From the IMG/VR virus record IMGVR_UViG_3300042887_005324, positions 1 to 64,000 of that record: a stretch of DNA of 64,000 nt; one strand, 5' to 3'. Of this stretch, positions 16,699 to 25,013 are shown one piece after another. The first letter of the stretch is position 1; each line of letters opens with the position of its first letter. This DNA comes from a virus. The notes beneath the pieces are model-generated. The model saw only the letters and a list, made by a program, of their open reading frames with translations, searched no databases and had not been told where the DNA came from. Made by a program: the position numbers and the translations under genes.

Positions 16699-17362
16699 AT
16701 CAGAAATTTTTAATTTGGGTGTATTTAATAAAAATTTAAATCTTACACAAAATATAAAAGTCTCAATGGCTCTTCGAAAAGATGAGGTCAATGGGGAAAA
16801 AAATCATCTTAATTCTTTACTATCACAGGAAGCATCACAATTACTTCAAAAAAAGATTTTAGATGAAATGTCACAATCTAAAGAAGAATTTTTAGATGTT
16901 ATGAATTTATCAGAGTCAGATTCCATCAGTTTATTACATAATTACTTGTGTAGAAATGAATTTGAGTTTATTATAATGAGTAGTCAAATAGGTATGTTTG
17001 CTCAAGATAGTGTTCTTTTTACAACAAGTTCTATTGGTAATCAAAATAAATTAAATATTATAAATAGTAACACCTTTTATCATTTAGGGAAACTAGGTAA
17101 TATAGATTGTTATATTCATGCCTATAAAAAGTGTGATGATAAAGAATTAATCTGTGGAAAGAAGAACTGTTTCAATTATAATTATCGATTCGATGATATA
17201 AGGGAAGTCAACAAAACATCTATGGTTCCGAGAATATTAATCGAATTATATTATGATTTTATACTTGATACAAAAAAATTAGTTAATTTACACTTTGTAA
17301 ATGAAGATAATCCCAAATATAGACAATTTAATAGGGATAAAAAAATTGATGAATTATTATGA
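16688..17362 (+). CDS. Hypothetical protein with possible capsid P-domain-like C-terminal half
   Basis: 224 residues from ATG 16688 (preferred over TTG 16685; overlaps the upstream gene by 11 bases). Residues ~130-200 can be laid against the C-terminal part of the major capsid protein: GKLGNIDCYIHAY with GQIGDIQIYVDPY, ELICGKKN with RIVLGRKN, and MVPRILIELYY with APRMLLRSRY, in the same order and similar spacing. It may be a shortened capsid or vertex paralogue. The overall protein is otherwise unrecognised. Confidence 0.45.
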   Translation: MEIKSEIFNLGVFNKNLNLTQNIKVSMALRKDEVNGEKNHLNSLLSQEASQLLQKKILDEMSQSKEEFLDVMNLSESDSISLLHNYLCRNEFEFIIMSSQIGMFAQDSVLFTTSSIGNQNKLNIINSNTFYHLGKLGNIDCYIHAYKKCDDKELICGKKNCFNYNYRFDDIREVNKTSMVPRILIELYYDFILDTKKLVNLHFVNEDNPKYRQFNRDKKIDELL

Positions 17363-17790
17363 TTGCAATTGGATCGGATCACGCTGGATTTGAAATGAAA
17401 ACAGCTATTATTAATTGGTTAGAAGAAAACGAATTAAATGTTACTGATTTCGGACCATATTCAACAGATAGTGTTGATTATCCAGACTACGCACATTCTG
17501 TTGTTGGTTCGATTTTAGATGAAGATAATGTTATTGGAATTCTGATTTGTGGTTCAGGTAATGGTATTTGTATGTCAGCTAATAAGTGGAGAGATATAAG
17601 AGCGGCTCTTTGTTGGAATAAAGAGATAGCTTCTTTATCTAGACAACATAATAATGCGAATGTTATTTGTTTACCGGCAAGATTTATATCTATTGAAGAG
17701 TCTATTGAAATTCTAGAAACTTTTTTAGAAACTGAATTTGAGGGTGGTCGCCATGAAAAAAGAGTTGATAAAATTAATCCTTCTTTTTAA
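17359..17790 (+). CDS. rpiB: Ribose-5-phosphate isomerase B
   Basis: 143 residues with the RpiB/LacAB fold motifs in order: IAIGSDHAGF at the start, DFGPYSTDSVDYPDYA, the catalytic cysteine loop ILICGSGNGICMSANK, and NNANVICLPARF. It interconverts ribose-5-phosphate and ribulose-5-phosphate. Start overlaps the previous stop by 4 bases, and its stop overlaps the stop of the convergent gene. In a phage it may boost ribose supply for nucleotides, together with NrdA. Confidence 0.93.
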   Translation: MIAIGSDHAGFEMKTAIINWLEENELNVTDFGPYSTDSVDYPDYAHSVVGSILDEDNVIGILICGSGNGICMSANKWRDIRAALCWNKEIASLSRQHNNANVICLPARFISIEESIEILETFLETEFEGGRHEKRVDKINPSF

Positions 17791-19187
17791 CAGTCTGGAC
17801 AATCTAATCGACATTCTCCATCACAAGTTGTACAATCGTTTTTGCCTCTTCCTCCGCACTCATCACATTTTTCTTCATTGCCTTCATCATTTTTGATTTT
17901 TCCCGTGCCATCACATTCGTCACACTCAAAATCTCCCAATCCATCACAATTCCAACACTCAACTCTTCCATCGCCTCCACATTGATCACACGCTGATTCG
18001 TATTCTTCATATCTACCGTCTGTGTCATTCAATGTGTAACAAAAACTACTGTCTGGTTGATCAACTGAAAGTCTACCAGTCTCAGGTTCATAATATTTAA
18101 GAGTATCTAAATAAGGAAAATATTCCTCACCTGCTTTTAAATGAACGACAAGATCTTGATATATTATCAATTCTCCCTTTGGATCAATGGTTTCAGAAGA
18201 TGCGAGATAATTGTTATTTGGTTTAGTGTGCCAACCCATTTTCTTGGCATATTCTCTAAACAGGTGAACATCAGAATCATTGTGAGTGTATATCCTATCC
18301 ATGAAAGTTATTTCAGGTTTATCTAACTTCCATAAAATAGCTCTACCTTTTATCTTATCACCACTATCACTTTTAAGAATGACCATTGATACTTTATCCG
18401 GATTTTTTGAGTAAATATTAAACCAAAAAACAGGTGCAGAGCACATACAAGAATTGCTTAAAGTTCCTTTTGATCTTTCAAGCTCATAGGTTCTCCAACT
18501 ATACCATTCTGGTATTTGATTGCCTTTAACTACTTCAAAAGATTTGAAAATATCATTCATTTTGTCCCACTCAGATTTGTATAAATTTACAAATTTTTCT
18601 ATTTCAGTATCGGTAAAATTAAGTTTAGCAGAATTTAAGATACCTCTTATTCCTCTTCCGACTCTTATTTGTTGTCTGTTGAGTTTAAATGGTAGTTCAG
18701 AAACATCTTCGATGTTAACATTTCTTTGATTGATAACAGAAATACCACCTGGAAATTGAATTTTCAGATAAGTTGTGCCGGATACCGGTGATACAACAGA
18801 CTTTAAAACCTCTCCTTTTTCTGAATTGTTCGGTGTGTATGCTCTTTGTCCTATTGGTTCATATTCTAGAAGAGCAAAAATATCTTTATTTGAATCTGTG
18901 TGTCTTAGAATTCCACCACCACTTCCAGAGTAGTAAACAGTCTGATTTTTTTCTGTATTTAATAATTCTTGAGCTTTTCTATCTGTAATAAAACTAATTT
19001 GTTCTTTATCATCAGATATATCAATATAATTATTTGTAATACTAAGATCTTTATTTTCTAATTCACCTAATGCTTTTGCCACAGGTGATTCAATTTTACT
19101 TATTAAGTCTTTGAATTTTTTCGAAAAAATCAAATTTGATTCAAGTATAAGTGACTCAAATAAAAAATCTTTGTAACTTGTAATCAT
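17787..19187 (-). CDS. KGTLxxSCM-family protein with C-terminal DnaJ-type zinc repeats
   Basis: 466 residues. N-terminus MITSYKDFLFES matches the shared targeting-like peptide. The core (residues ~150-330) carries VGRGIRGIL, FTDTEIEKFV, WYSWRTY, SKGTLSNSCMC, NPDKVSMVIL, and FMDRIYTHNDSD, all shared with 21690-22952 and 33695-35950. Residues 399-466 hold at least six CxxC units with CxGxG features, like the DnaJ cysteine-rich domain, so several zinc ions are likely bound. The conserved SCM cysteine could be catalytic, but no known fold was identified. Confidence 0.6.
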   Translation of the reverse strand: MITSYKDFLFESLILESNLIFSKKFKDLISKIESPVAKALGELENKDLSITNNYIDISDDKEQISFITDRKAQELLNTEKNQTVYYSGSGGGILRHTDSNKDIFALLEYEPIGQRAYTPNNSEKGEVLKSVVSPVSGTTYLKIQFPGGISVINQRNVNIEDVSELPFKLNRQQIRVGRGIRGILNSAKLNFTDTEIEKFVNLYKSEWDKMNDIFKSFEVVKGNQIPEWYSWRTYELERSKGTLSNSCMCSAPVFWFNIYSKNPDKVSMVILKSDSGDKIKGRAILWKLDKPEITFMDRIYTHNDSDVHLFREYAKKMGWHTKPNNNYLASSETIDPKGELIIYQDLVVHLKAGEEYFPYLDTLKYYEPETGRLSVDQPDSSFCYTLNDTDGRYEEYESACDQCGGDGRVECWNCDGLGDFECDECDGTGKIKNDEGNEEKCDECGGRGKNDCTTCDGECRLDCPDC

Positions 19188-20137
19188 TATTCAGATATTG
19201 TTTTAAGAAATTCATAGACTTGTTGAACATCTTCTTTAGCTGCTGCAATATGATCTTCAGCCCAGTCATGTCCATTTTCTAACAATTCATCTATAAGTTC
19301 ATGGTCCATTTCTAATATAGAATGTGTCATTATTGAGATAGCTTCTAAATTAGCAAAAAACATATAATTCTCACCTCCACCATGTTCAACACCACTCACA
19401 GAGATATGTTCGTTAAGTCCTTTATTTGAAAGAAAGTTGTTTACTTGACTAACTAACTCTTTAGCTACAGATATGTGATCTTCTGCCCAATTATGACCAT
19501 CATTTAGATGACTATTCACTTCATTTTCGTTCATAGTTCTCATGTCTTCAACTTGTCTGTGTATAGTTTCAAGGTTTCCAAAGAACATGTAAGATTTAAG
19601 TTGACCTTTGTATTCAAATTCAACTTTATCATCTGAACAACCACAATCTGATACACCACAACATTCAGAATCTTTTACATTCTCTATTTCTTCTTCTTCA
19701 ACTTCACGATTAGAATCTAAAGTTCTATTGAACTTAGGAATTGACATATCGTCTATAAATGAAGTAGAAAATGCTTCAAATGATTTAAGAATCTTTGATT
19801 CAACTACTTCTGTATTGTTTTTGAAAAAATGATTAGGATTAACTTCATCATTTGAAAACTTATACTTGTGTTCTGGTTTCTTTTCAGTTTCTTTTTCAAT
19901 AGACTTTATTTGATCATCAACTTGATCCTGAGATAGATCATCCATTTTATTTGTAGTCAAATTATACTTCATTTTAGTAATGTTAGGCAAGTTATGAACT
20001 TGGTCTTCATTATCAGAAAATGATCTTTTGACCTTTTCTAACTCTTCTTTTTCAGATCTTACATTATTACTAAAATCCTTAAAATGTTGAATTCTAGTAT
20101 TTGCAGTTTGATAGTTTTGTGTATTGTCTTTTCTCAT
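19187..20137 (-). CDS. Protein with two tandem GHxWAEDHIxxAKE repeats
   Basis: 316 residues. The C-terminal ~150 residues hold two copies of a helical module: MFFGNLETIHRQ through GHNWAEDHISVAKE, and MFFANLEAISIM through GHDWAEDHIAAAKE, each ending VxQVxxFL. Between the acidic N-terminal half and the repeats is a cysteine cluster CCGVSDCGC (near 160). The N-terminus contains HFKDFSNNV, a weak form of the shared peptide. Function unknown; the repeat resembles small helical-bundle phage domains. Overlaps the next minus gene by one base. Confidence 0.55.
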   Translation of the reverse strand: MRKDNTQNYQTANTRIQHFKDFSNNVRSEKEELEKVKRSFSDNEDQVHNLPNITKMKYNLTTNKMDDLSQDQVDDQIKSIEKETEKKPEHKYKFSNDEVNPNHFFKNNTEVVESKILKSFEAFSTSFIDDMSIPKFNRTLDSNREVEEEEIENVKDSECCGVSDCGCSDDKVEFEYKGQLKSYMFFGNLETIHRQVEDMRTMNENEVNSHLNDGHNWAEDHISVAKELVSQVNNFLSNKGLNEHISVSGVEHGGGENYMFFANLEAISIMTHSILEMDHELIDELLENGHDWAEDHIAAAKEDVQQVYEFLKTISE

Positions 20138-20162
20138 AATTATAGAGTTTTTTATTATTCTT

Positions 20163-20172
20163 TATATATTAA
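20163..20172 (-). promoter_or_regulatory. TTAATATATA box upstream of 20137
   Basis: Minus-strand copy of the recurrent box, 25 bases before the start codon. Confidence 0.4.
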
Positions 20173-20176
20173 TATC

Positions 20177-20869
20177 TTACTTTAATTTTTCGTCCAGAAT
20201 TTTAGCAATGTTGCTACCAATAATAAAGTGAATATTATTAAGTGTGTCATTCTCAACAGTTGTATATTCATCTAAAAATCTAAATTGAAATTTATAAGTA
20301 TCAAAATCCTCGTCTTTAGTTCTTTCTTTTTTAGAGATTGATAAGTAAATCATGTAATTATTGTTGATATTGATATCAAAATCAAATGTGGTTTTATCAC
20401 AAGGTTGAGTTTTGAACTTTGGATCATAAATTACATCGAAAATCGAATACTCTGTAATTTTAGCTCTTTTCATATAATAATTCAAGAACATAGCTGGTGC
20501 TTCAATAAAATCTGAGAGAATTTTAATATCCTCACCAAAATCATTTGATTCAATTATATCTTCTATTTTCTTTTTCAAATCGATTACATTTTTGAATTCT
20601 TCTTTATGATAAACACAGTTGATATCATAAAGGTAAATAAATGAATTATCAGTTATGAATTTTTTATCTAAGTCAGTCTTAAAAATGAATTTTGTGTGGA
20701 TAATAACAGTATCTTCTACTGAGAGATTGTGTACGGAAATAACTAATTTGTAAAAATCTTCTTTCTCTGAGAGTTCATAGATAGTCTCAACAGAGTTAAC
20801 TCTACCTTGTTCTTCTTCAAAGATATCTTTGAATGTTTGTTCTATTTCTGCAATTCTGATACTAGACAT
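20177..20869 (-). CDS. Hypothetical protein
   Basis: 230 residues, starting MSSIRIAEIEQTF, acidic, alternating strands and helices, no cysteine pair or membrane segment of note. It is 2 bases from the upstream nucleotidyltransferase gene, indicating co-transcription. Family not recognised. Confidence 0.55.
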   Translation of the reverse strand: MSSIRIAEIEQTFKDIFEEEQGRVNSVETIYELSEKEDFYKLVISVHNLSVEDTVIIHTKFIFKTDLDKKFITDNSFIYLYDINCVYHKEEFKNVIDLKKKIEDIIESNDFGEDIKILSDFIEAPAMFLNYYMKRAKITEYSIFDVIYDPKFKTQPCDKTTFDFDININNNYMIYLSISKKERTKDEDFDTYKFQFRFLDEYTTVENDTLNNIHFIIGSNIAKILDEKLK

Positions 20870-20871
20870 AA

Positions 20872-21636
20872 TTATTTAAATTGTTTATCATAAGATTTTT
20901 TTCGAACATCCATAATTCTTTCAATATATCCATTTCTTCTTAATAGTTTGAAAACTAAATTTTCGGTAGCATATTCACCTTCTTCTTCTAATCCTCTTTG
21001 TCTACCTTCTTTGATTTTTTTCCAAACTTTTTTGATTTTACTAATCAACTTATCATAACTTACTCCTTCATGAAATTGATCTTCAATTTCATTTACTTGT
21101 AACATAATATTTTCAGCTTTTTTTCTAATCAAGTCTTCATCTGGTACAAAATCTTCTCTAACGGGTTTTTTTATCCACTCATCTTTCATTAATGAGAAAA
21201 CACCACCCATTCGACCAGCTTTAATACTTGACATCAAGTCTTTTTCGTCTTGAATAGCAACCTCAACATCGTATCCAAGTAGTTGAATATCGTGTTCATT
21301 GTTCCAAAGTTTCTTAGCGTAGTCTACAAGTTTTTCTACTAATTCGTAGTTCTCATCGATATCTGAGAAATTAATAATGATATGTAGATCAAAGTCTGAA
21401 TACTTTTCTGACCAATTGTAATTACAAAGAGACCCACATAAAACAATATCGACAACTTCATTACCCAATTCTAATTTTTCATAAAAATCTTTACCAATTT
21501 GTATTAAATTCTCACGAATTTCTTGATCTAAATTAAAGTTTGTCCAAATTTTAGAATTCAAATCATCTTTCAATCTAAAAGAAGAAATAGGTTCAAATTG
21601 AGCTTGTACTAAATATTCGTTGAATTTTATAAGCAT
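20872..21636 (-). CDS. Nucleotidyltransferase-fold protein (minimal NTase)
   Basis: 254 residues. VLCGSLCNYNWSEKYSDFDLHI near residue 65-85 is the pol-beta-type pattern: hG-S, then D-x-D (SDFDLH); a third acidic residue is expected in VEVAIQDEKD near 125. It could transfer a nucleotide to RNA, protein or small molecule. N-terminus MLIKFNEYLVQA is a weak version of the shared peptide. Transcribed divergently from 21690 across a perfect AT palindrome. Confidence 0.72.
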   Translation of the reverse strand: MLIKFNEYLVQAQFEPISSFRLKDDLNSKIWTNFNLDQEIRENLIQIGKDFYEKLELGNEVVDIVLCGSLCNYNWSEKYSDFDLHIIINFSDIDENYELVEKLVDYAKKLWNNEHDIQLLGYDVEVAIQDEKDLMSSIKAGRMGGVFSLMKDEWIKKPVREDFVPDEDLIRKKAENIMLQVNEIEDQFHEGVSYDKLISKIKKVWKKIKEGRQRGLEEEGEYATENLVFKLLRRNGYIERIMDVRKKSYDKQFK

Positions 21637-21654
21637 AGTAATTCAGTATTATGA

Positions 21655-21674
21655 TTTTAATATATATATTAAAA
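21655..21674. promoter_or_regulatory. 20-bp perfect palindrome TTTTAATATATATATTAAAA between divergent genes
   Basis: The 20-mer is its own reverse complement and contains the TTTAATATATA box on both strands, lying between the start of the minus-strand nucleotidyltransferase gene (18 bases) and the GTG of the plus-strand gene (15 bases). It looks like a shared bidirectional promoter. Confidence 0.6.
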
Positions 21675-21689
21675 TAAAAACTACTTAAA

Positions 21690-22952
21690 GTGATTAAGTC
21701 ATACTATGATTTCTTATTAGAGTCAATTTTATTCGTATCAGATGAACTAGAAGATATACTATTAAGTCTTGATGATAAAGTTGCAAATGAGTTTGTTGGT
21801 TTAATAAATCAAGATATTGAAACTCAATATAATGGATTAAACTTGACCAAGTCAAATGATAAGGTTTCTTTTTTAACAGACAGACAATTTCAGAATAAAA
21901 TTAAAAAAGGTAGTGGAGTTTTAGACCTAATCAAAATTGATACAAATCAAACATCAGTTGGTAGAATTGTTAGACAGATATTAAAAGATAATAAAAAAGA
22001 ATTTAGTGATTCTGACATAGAAAAATTTGTAGATAAATTTAAGGCTGCTTGGACAACAAGAAAGCTCAAGCAAGAGGAAAAGTCACCACTTAGATTAGTA
22101 AGTGGAGAAGAAATTAAATTCTGGTATTCTAGAACAAATTATTGTGAAGAAACATCAAAAGGCAAAGGAACTCTTGGTAAATCTTGTATGAGATATAGTG
22201 AGTGTCAAGATTACTTTAGTATTTATATTCAAAATTCAGAAGTTTGTAAAATGTTGATACTGACAGAAACAACCAATTCTGAGGAGTTTCTACGAGCAAG
22301 AGCTTTAGTTTGGACAACTGATAAGGGGATTTATTTAGATAGAATCTATTACACTGACTCATCAGAAATAGAGATTCTAAAAAATTACGCTAAAGAAAAT
22401 CTAAACTGTCAAATTTTTCATGATTCAAATGTATCAGTACCGAGAATTCAAGTCAATTTAACTAGTCCTACTGATATGTATCAGAGTTATCCATACATGG
22501 ATACACTTTGTTATTACTACACTATAAAAAAGACCTTATTCAATTATGAGGTAGAAGTTGATAGTCCAGAAGATTTACTCTATATTCAAGATACAGAGGG
22601 TGGTTACGAAAGACAGGACACATTATACTCTGAATATTTGGATGAACCGTTACCAAGAAACTCTGCTATTTGGTCAGATTATCATCAATCATATTTACCA
22701 GATCATAGAGTGAGATGGAGTGAAGAGTTTTCTTCTGAGATATTTGATGATGAAAGTGTTTATTCTGATACACTTGGTGATTGGTTACCAAGAGAAGAAA
22801 GTTCTCTTGTAGTCATAGATAAAGATGGAGAAACGGACTGGTTTCCTGATAATTCTGAAGATTTTAAATATGATAAGATAACAAATAAGTATTATTTGAA
22901 AACTTTGATGATTCAAGATGAAAACGGAGATTGGTCTCTAAAAGAAGAATAA
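21690..22952 (+). CDS. KGTLxxSCM-family protein with YS-repeat C-terminus
   Basis: 420 residues from a GTG start (the first codon of MIKSYYDFLLES, which matches the shared targeting-like peptide; no better ATG nearby). The core shares VGRIVRQIL, FSDSDIEKFV, FWYSRTNY, GKGTLGKSCMRY, RARALVW and YLDRIYYTDSSE with the two paralogues. The C-terminal ~130 residues consist of short repeats of the type YSEYLDEPLPRNSAIWS and VYSDTLGDWLPREE. Function unknown; likely late and virion-linked. Confidence 0.6.
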   Translation: MIKSYYDFLLESILFVSDELEDILLSLDDKVANEFVGLINQDIETQYNGLNLTKSNDKVSFLTDRQFQNKIKKGSGVLDLIKIDTNQTSVGRIVRQILKDNKKEFSDSDIEKFVDKFKAAWTTRKLKQEEKSPLRLVSGEEIKFWYSRTNYCEETSKGKGTLGKSCMRYSECQDYFSIYIQNSEVCKMLILTETTNSEEFLRARALVWTTDKGIYLDRIYYTDSSEIEILKNYAKENLNCQIFHDSNVSVPRIQVNLTSPTDMYQSYPYMDTLCYYYTIKKTLFNYEVEVDSPEDLLYIQDTEGGYERQDTLYSEYLDEPLPRNSAIWSDYHQSYLPDHRVRWSEEFSSEIFDDESVYSDTLGDWLPREESSLVVIDKDGETDWFPDNSEDFKYDKITNKYYLKTLMIQDENGDWSLKEE

Positions 22953-23008
22953 TTTTAATCAAACAAATCAGTATAATAGATATATAATTCTAAAATTTAA
23001 TAAATTTT

Positions 23009-23539
23009 ATGAATACACCAAATCCATTTTCTGATAATTTTTTTGCAGATAGAAAAGAGTTAGTTAAACAGTCGTATAAAGAAAACATTGTTGAACAAAT
23101 TAAATCTATCGATTTAGAGAAAGTTGACTACTCTAATGTTGACTTTAAGCCAAGAAATCAAATCGTTGAAAAACAAAAAATCTATTTTTGGATTCGTATA
23201 TACTTACACGAAGAAATACAAATTCAACCAAACACTGATGTTACTATAAAATATCTTGTTTCAGGTGAATCCCTCACCACTAAGTTTATTTGTTATGCAA
23301 AACAAGGTGTTCAGAAAAACATGGATGAGAATGTAATTAATTATAATCCAGAAGAGGATAAAAGAATTTTATGTCTAATGGTCGACTCTGAAAGAGTTGA
23401 CAGCAATTCCAATGATATTCCTTTTATCAGAACTTTATTTAGAGTTAGTCGATGGTACTCACCTCAAATTTTGAAACTATCTGAATTAGAGATATCTTTT
23501 GATAACAATCCAATAGATTACTACGATATTGATTTTTAA
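23009..23539 (+). CDS. Hypothetical protein
   Basis: 176 residues, N-terminus MNTPNPFSDNFFADR, then a strand-rich region (KIYFWIRIYLHEEIQIQPNTD) and an acidic C-terminal tail. It may be a beta-sandwich structural protein; no family recognised. Located 10 bases before the HAD gene. Confidence 0.55.
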   Translation: MNTPNPFSDNFFADRKELVKQSYKENIVEQIKSIDLEKVDYSNVDFKPRNQIVEKQKIYFWIRIYLHEEIQIQPNTDVTIKYLVSGESLTTKFICYAKQGVQKNMDENVINYNPEEDKRILCLMVDSERVDSNSNDIPFIRTLFRVSRWYSPQILKLSELEISFDNNPIDYYDIDF

Positions 23540-23549
23540 TTAATTTAAT

Positions 23550-23918
23550 ATGATGAAAATATTTTTAATAGACATAGATGGAACTTGTTGTGAGGATATA
23601 ATGAACGAAGATTCTCACTTATACCCAACAGCAAAGGTGATCGAAGGTTCACTTGAGCAGATTAACAAATGGTATGATGAAGGTAATCATATTACTTTTT
23701 TTACCGCTCGTGAAGAAAAGGATAGAGAAGTCACAATAAAATGGCTGGATGATAACAAATTTAAGTATCACGGATTGGTCATGAATAAACCAAGATGTTT
23801 AAATCCTGAAGATGAGTATGTTTGGGTTGACAATAGAAAAGTCAGAGGTATCACATATAACTCAGTTTGGGGTGACCTCAAAGAAGTAAATAAAAAGATT
23901 CTAACTTTTGGCGACTAA
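23550..23918 (+). CDS. HAD-like phosphatase (polynucleotide-phosphatase type)
   Basis: 122 residues (second ATG at 23553 equally possible). Motif I FLIDIDGTCCED near residues 4-15, motif II FFTAREEKD near 50, and a WVDNRK near 96 in the position of motif IV. This small cap-less HAD resembles the 3'-phosphatase domains of phage polynucleotide kinases, but no kinase part is present. Substrate unknown. Confidence 0.75.
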   Translation: MMKIFLIDIDGTCCEDIMNEDSHLYPTAKVIEGSLEQINKWYDEGNHITFFTAREEKDREVTIKWLDDNKFKYHGLVMNKPRCLNPEDEYVWVDNRKVRGITYNSVWGDLKEVNKKILTFGD

Positions 23919-23963
23919 TGTAGTATAACAGATTAATATTTATAAACAAAGTAAAAATAAAAT

Positions 23964-24947
23964 ATGAAGATTTTAGCAAACGATGGGATTTCTGAAGAAG
24001 GAAAGTTGGCCTTAGAAAAAGCTGGATATACTGTAATAACTAATAAAGTTGAACAATCAGAACTAGCTAATAAAATAAATGAAGAGAACTATGAAATTGT
24101 ATTAGTTAGAAGTTCAACAACAGTTAGAAAAGAAATCATAGATCAATGTCCTAACTTGAAACTAATCGGAAGAGGTGGAGTAGGAATGGATAATATTGAT
24201 GTTGAGTATGCAAGACAAAAAGGTATAAAAGTAATTAATACTCCTGCATCATCATCACAATCAGTTGCTGAGTTGGTGATTGGTCAGATGTTTTCAATGT
24301 CTAGATTTTTAGGTCACTCTCAAAAGAATATGGAAAATGGTGACTTCAATAAGCTAAAAAAACAATATAGTTCTGGAGTTGAATTAAGAGGGAAAAAAAT
24401 TGGTATAATTGGTTTTGGTAGAATAGGACAATCTTTAGCACAATATGCAATTGGTATCGGAATGGATGTTATAGCTATTGATATCGAAGAAAGAACGGTT
24501 GAAATTCCTGTCGTGTTAAACTCAACAGTTCAAGAAATACAAAATGAATTGAAAATAAAAATTAAGACCAAGACTAACATAGACGAAGTTTTACCCTTGT
24601 GTGATTATATCTCACTTCATGTTCCAAAGCAAAGTAATCGTAACTCTGTGATAAATGAAAGAGAATTTAACTTGATGAAAGATGGAGTTAGAATTATAAA
24701 CGCCTCTCGAGGTGGTGTTATTAATGAATCTGACTTATTGAAAGCATTAGATTCTGGTAAAGTATCATTTGCAGCTTTAGATGTTTTTGAAGATGAACCA
24801 AATCCACTAAAAGAATTGTTATCACATCCAAGAATATTAGTAACACCACACATTGGTGCTTCAACATTGGAGGCTCAAGACAGGATTGGTTTGGAACTCT
24901 CTAATTTAATTATAGAGGAATTTAGTATTATAGAGAATTTACAATAA
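23964..24947 (+). CDS. D-2-hydroxyacid dehydrogenase, 3-phosphoglycerate dehydrogenase (SerA)-like
   Basis: 327 residues. Substrate-domain start, IGRGGVGMDNIDV, NTPASSSQSVAELVIG, the NAD-binding GIIGFGRIGQ, the catalytic Arg in NASRGGVI, Glu in FEDEPNP and His in TPHIGAST are all present in SerA order. It ends without the ACT domain of long SerA. It would oxidise 3-phosphoglycerate (first step to serine) or a similar 2-hydroxyacid. Phage-encoded metabolic enzyme; standing alone between intergenic gaps. Confidence 0.88.
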   Translation: MKILANDGISEEGKLALEKAGYTVITNKVEQSELANKINEENYEIVLVRSSTTVRKEIIDQCPNLKLIGRGGVGMDNIDVEYARQKGIKVINTPASSSQSVAELVIGQMFSMSRFLGHSQKNMENGDFNKLKKQYSSGVELRGKKIGIIGFGRIGQSLAQYAIGIGMDVIAIDIEERTVEIPVVLNSTVQEIQNELKIKIKTKTNIDEVLPLCDYISLHVPKQSNRNSVINEREFNLMKDGVRIINASRGGVINESDLLKALDSGKVSFAALDVFEDEPNPLKELLSHPRILVTPHIGASTLEAQDRIGLELSNLIIEEFSIIENLQ

Positions 24948-24990
24948 ATACTTTAATTTAAATCTGTTCTAACTTTTTTCTTATTAAGGA

Positions 24991-24998
24991 TATAAATA
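24991..24998 (+). promoter_or_regulatory. TATAAATA box upstream of polymerase
   Basis: TATAAATA 15 bases before the GTG start. Chance occurrence is likely in this composition, so support is only positional. Confidence 0.25.
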
Positions 24999-25013
24999 AA
25001 AAATCAAAAATCT

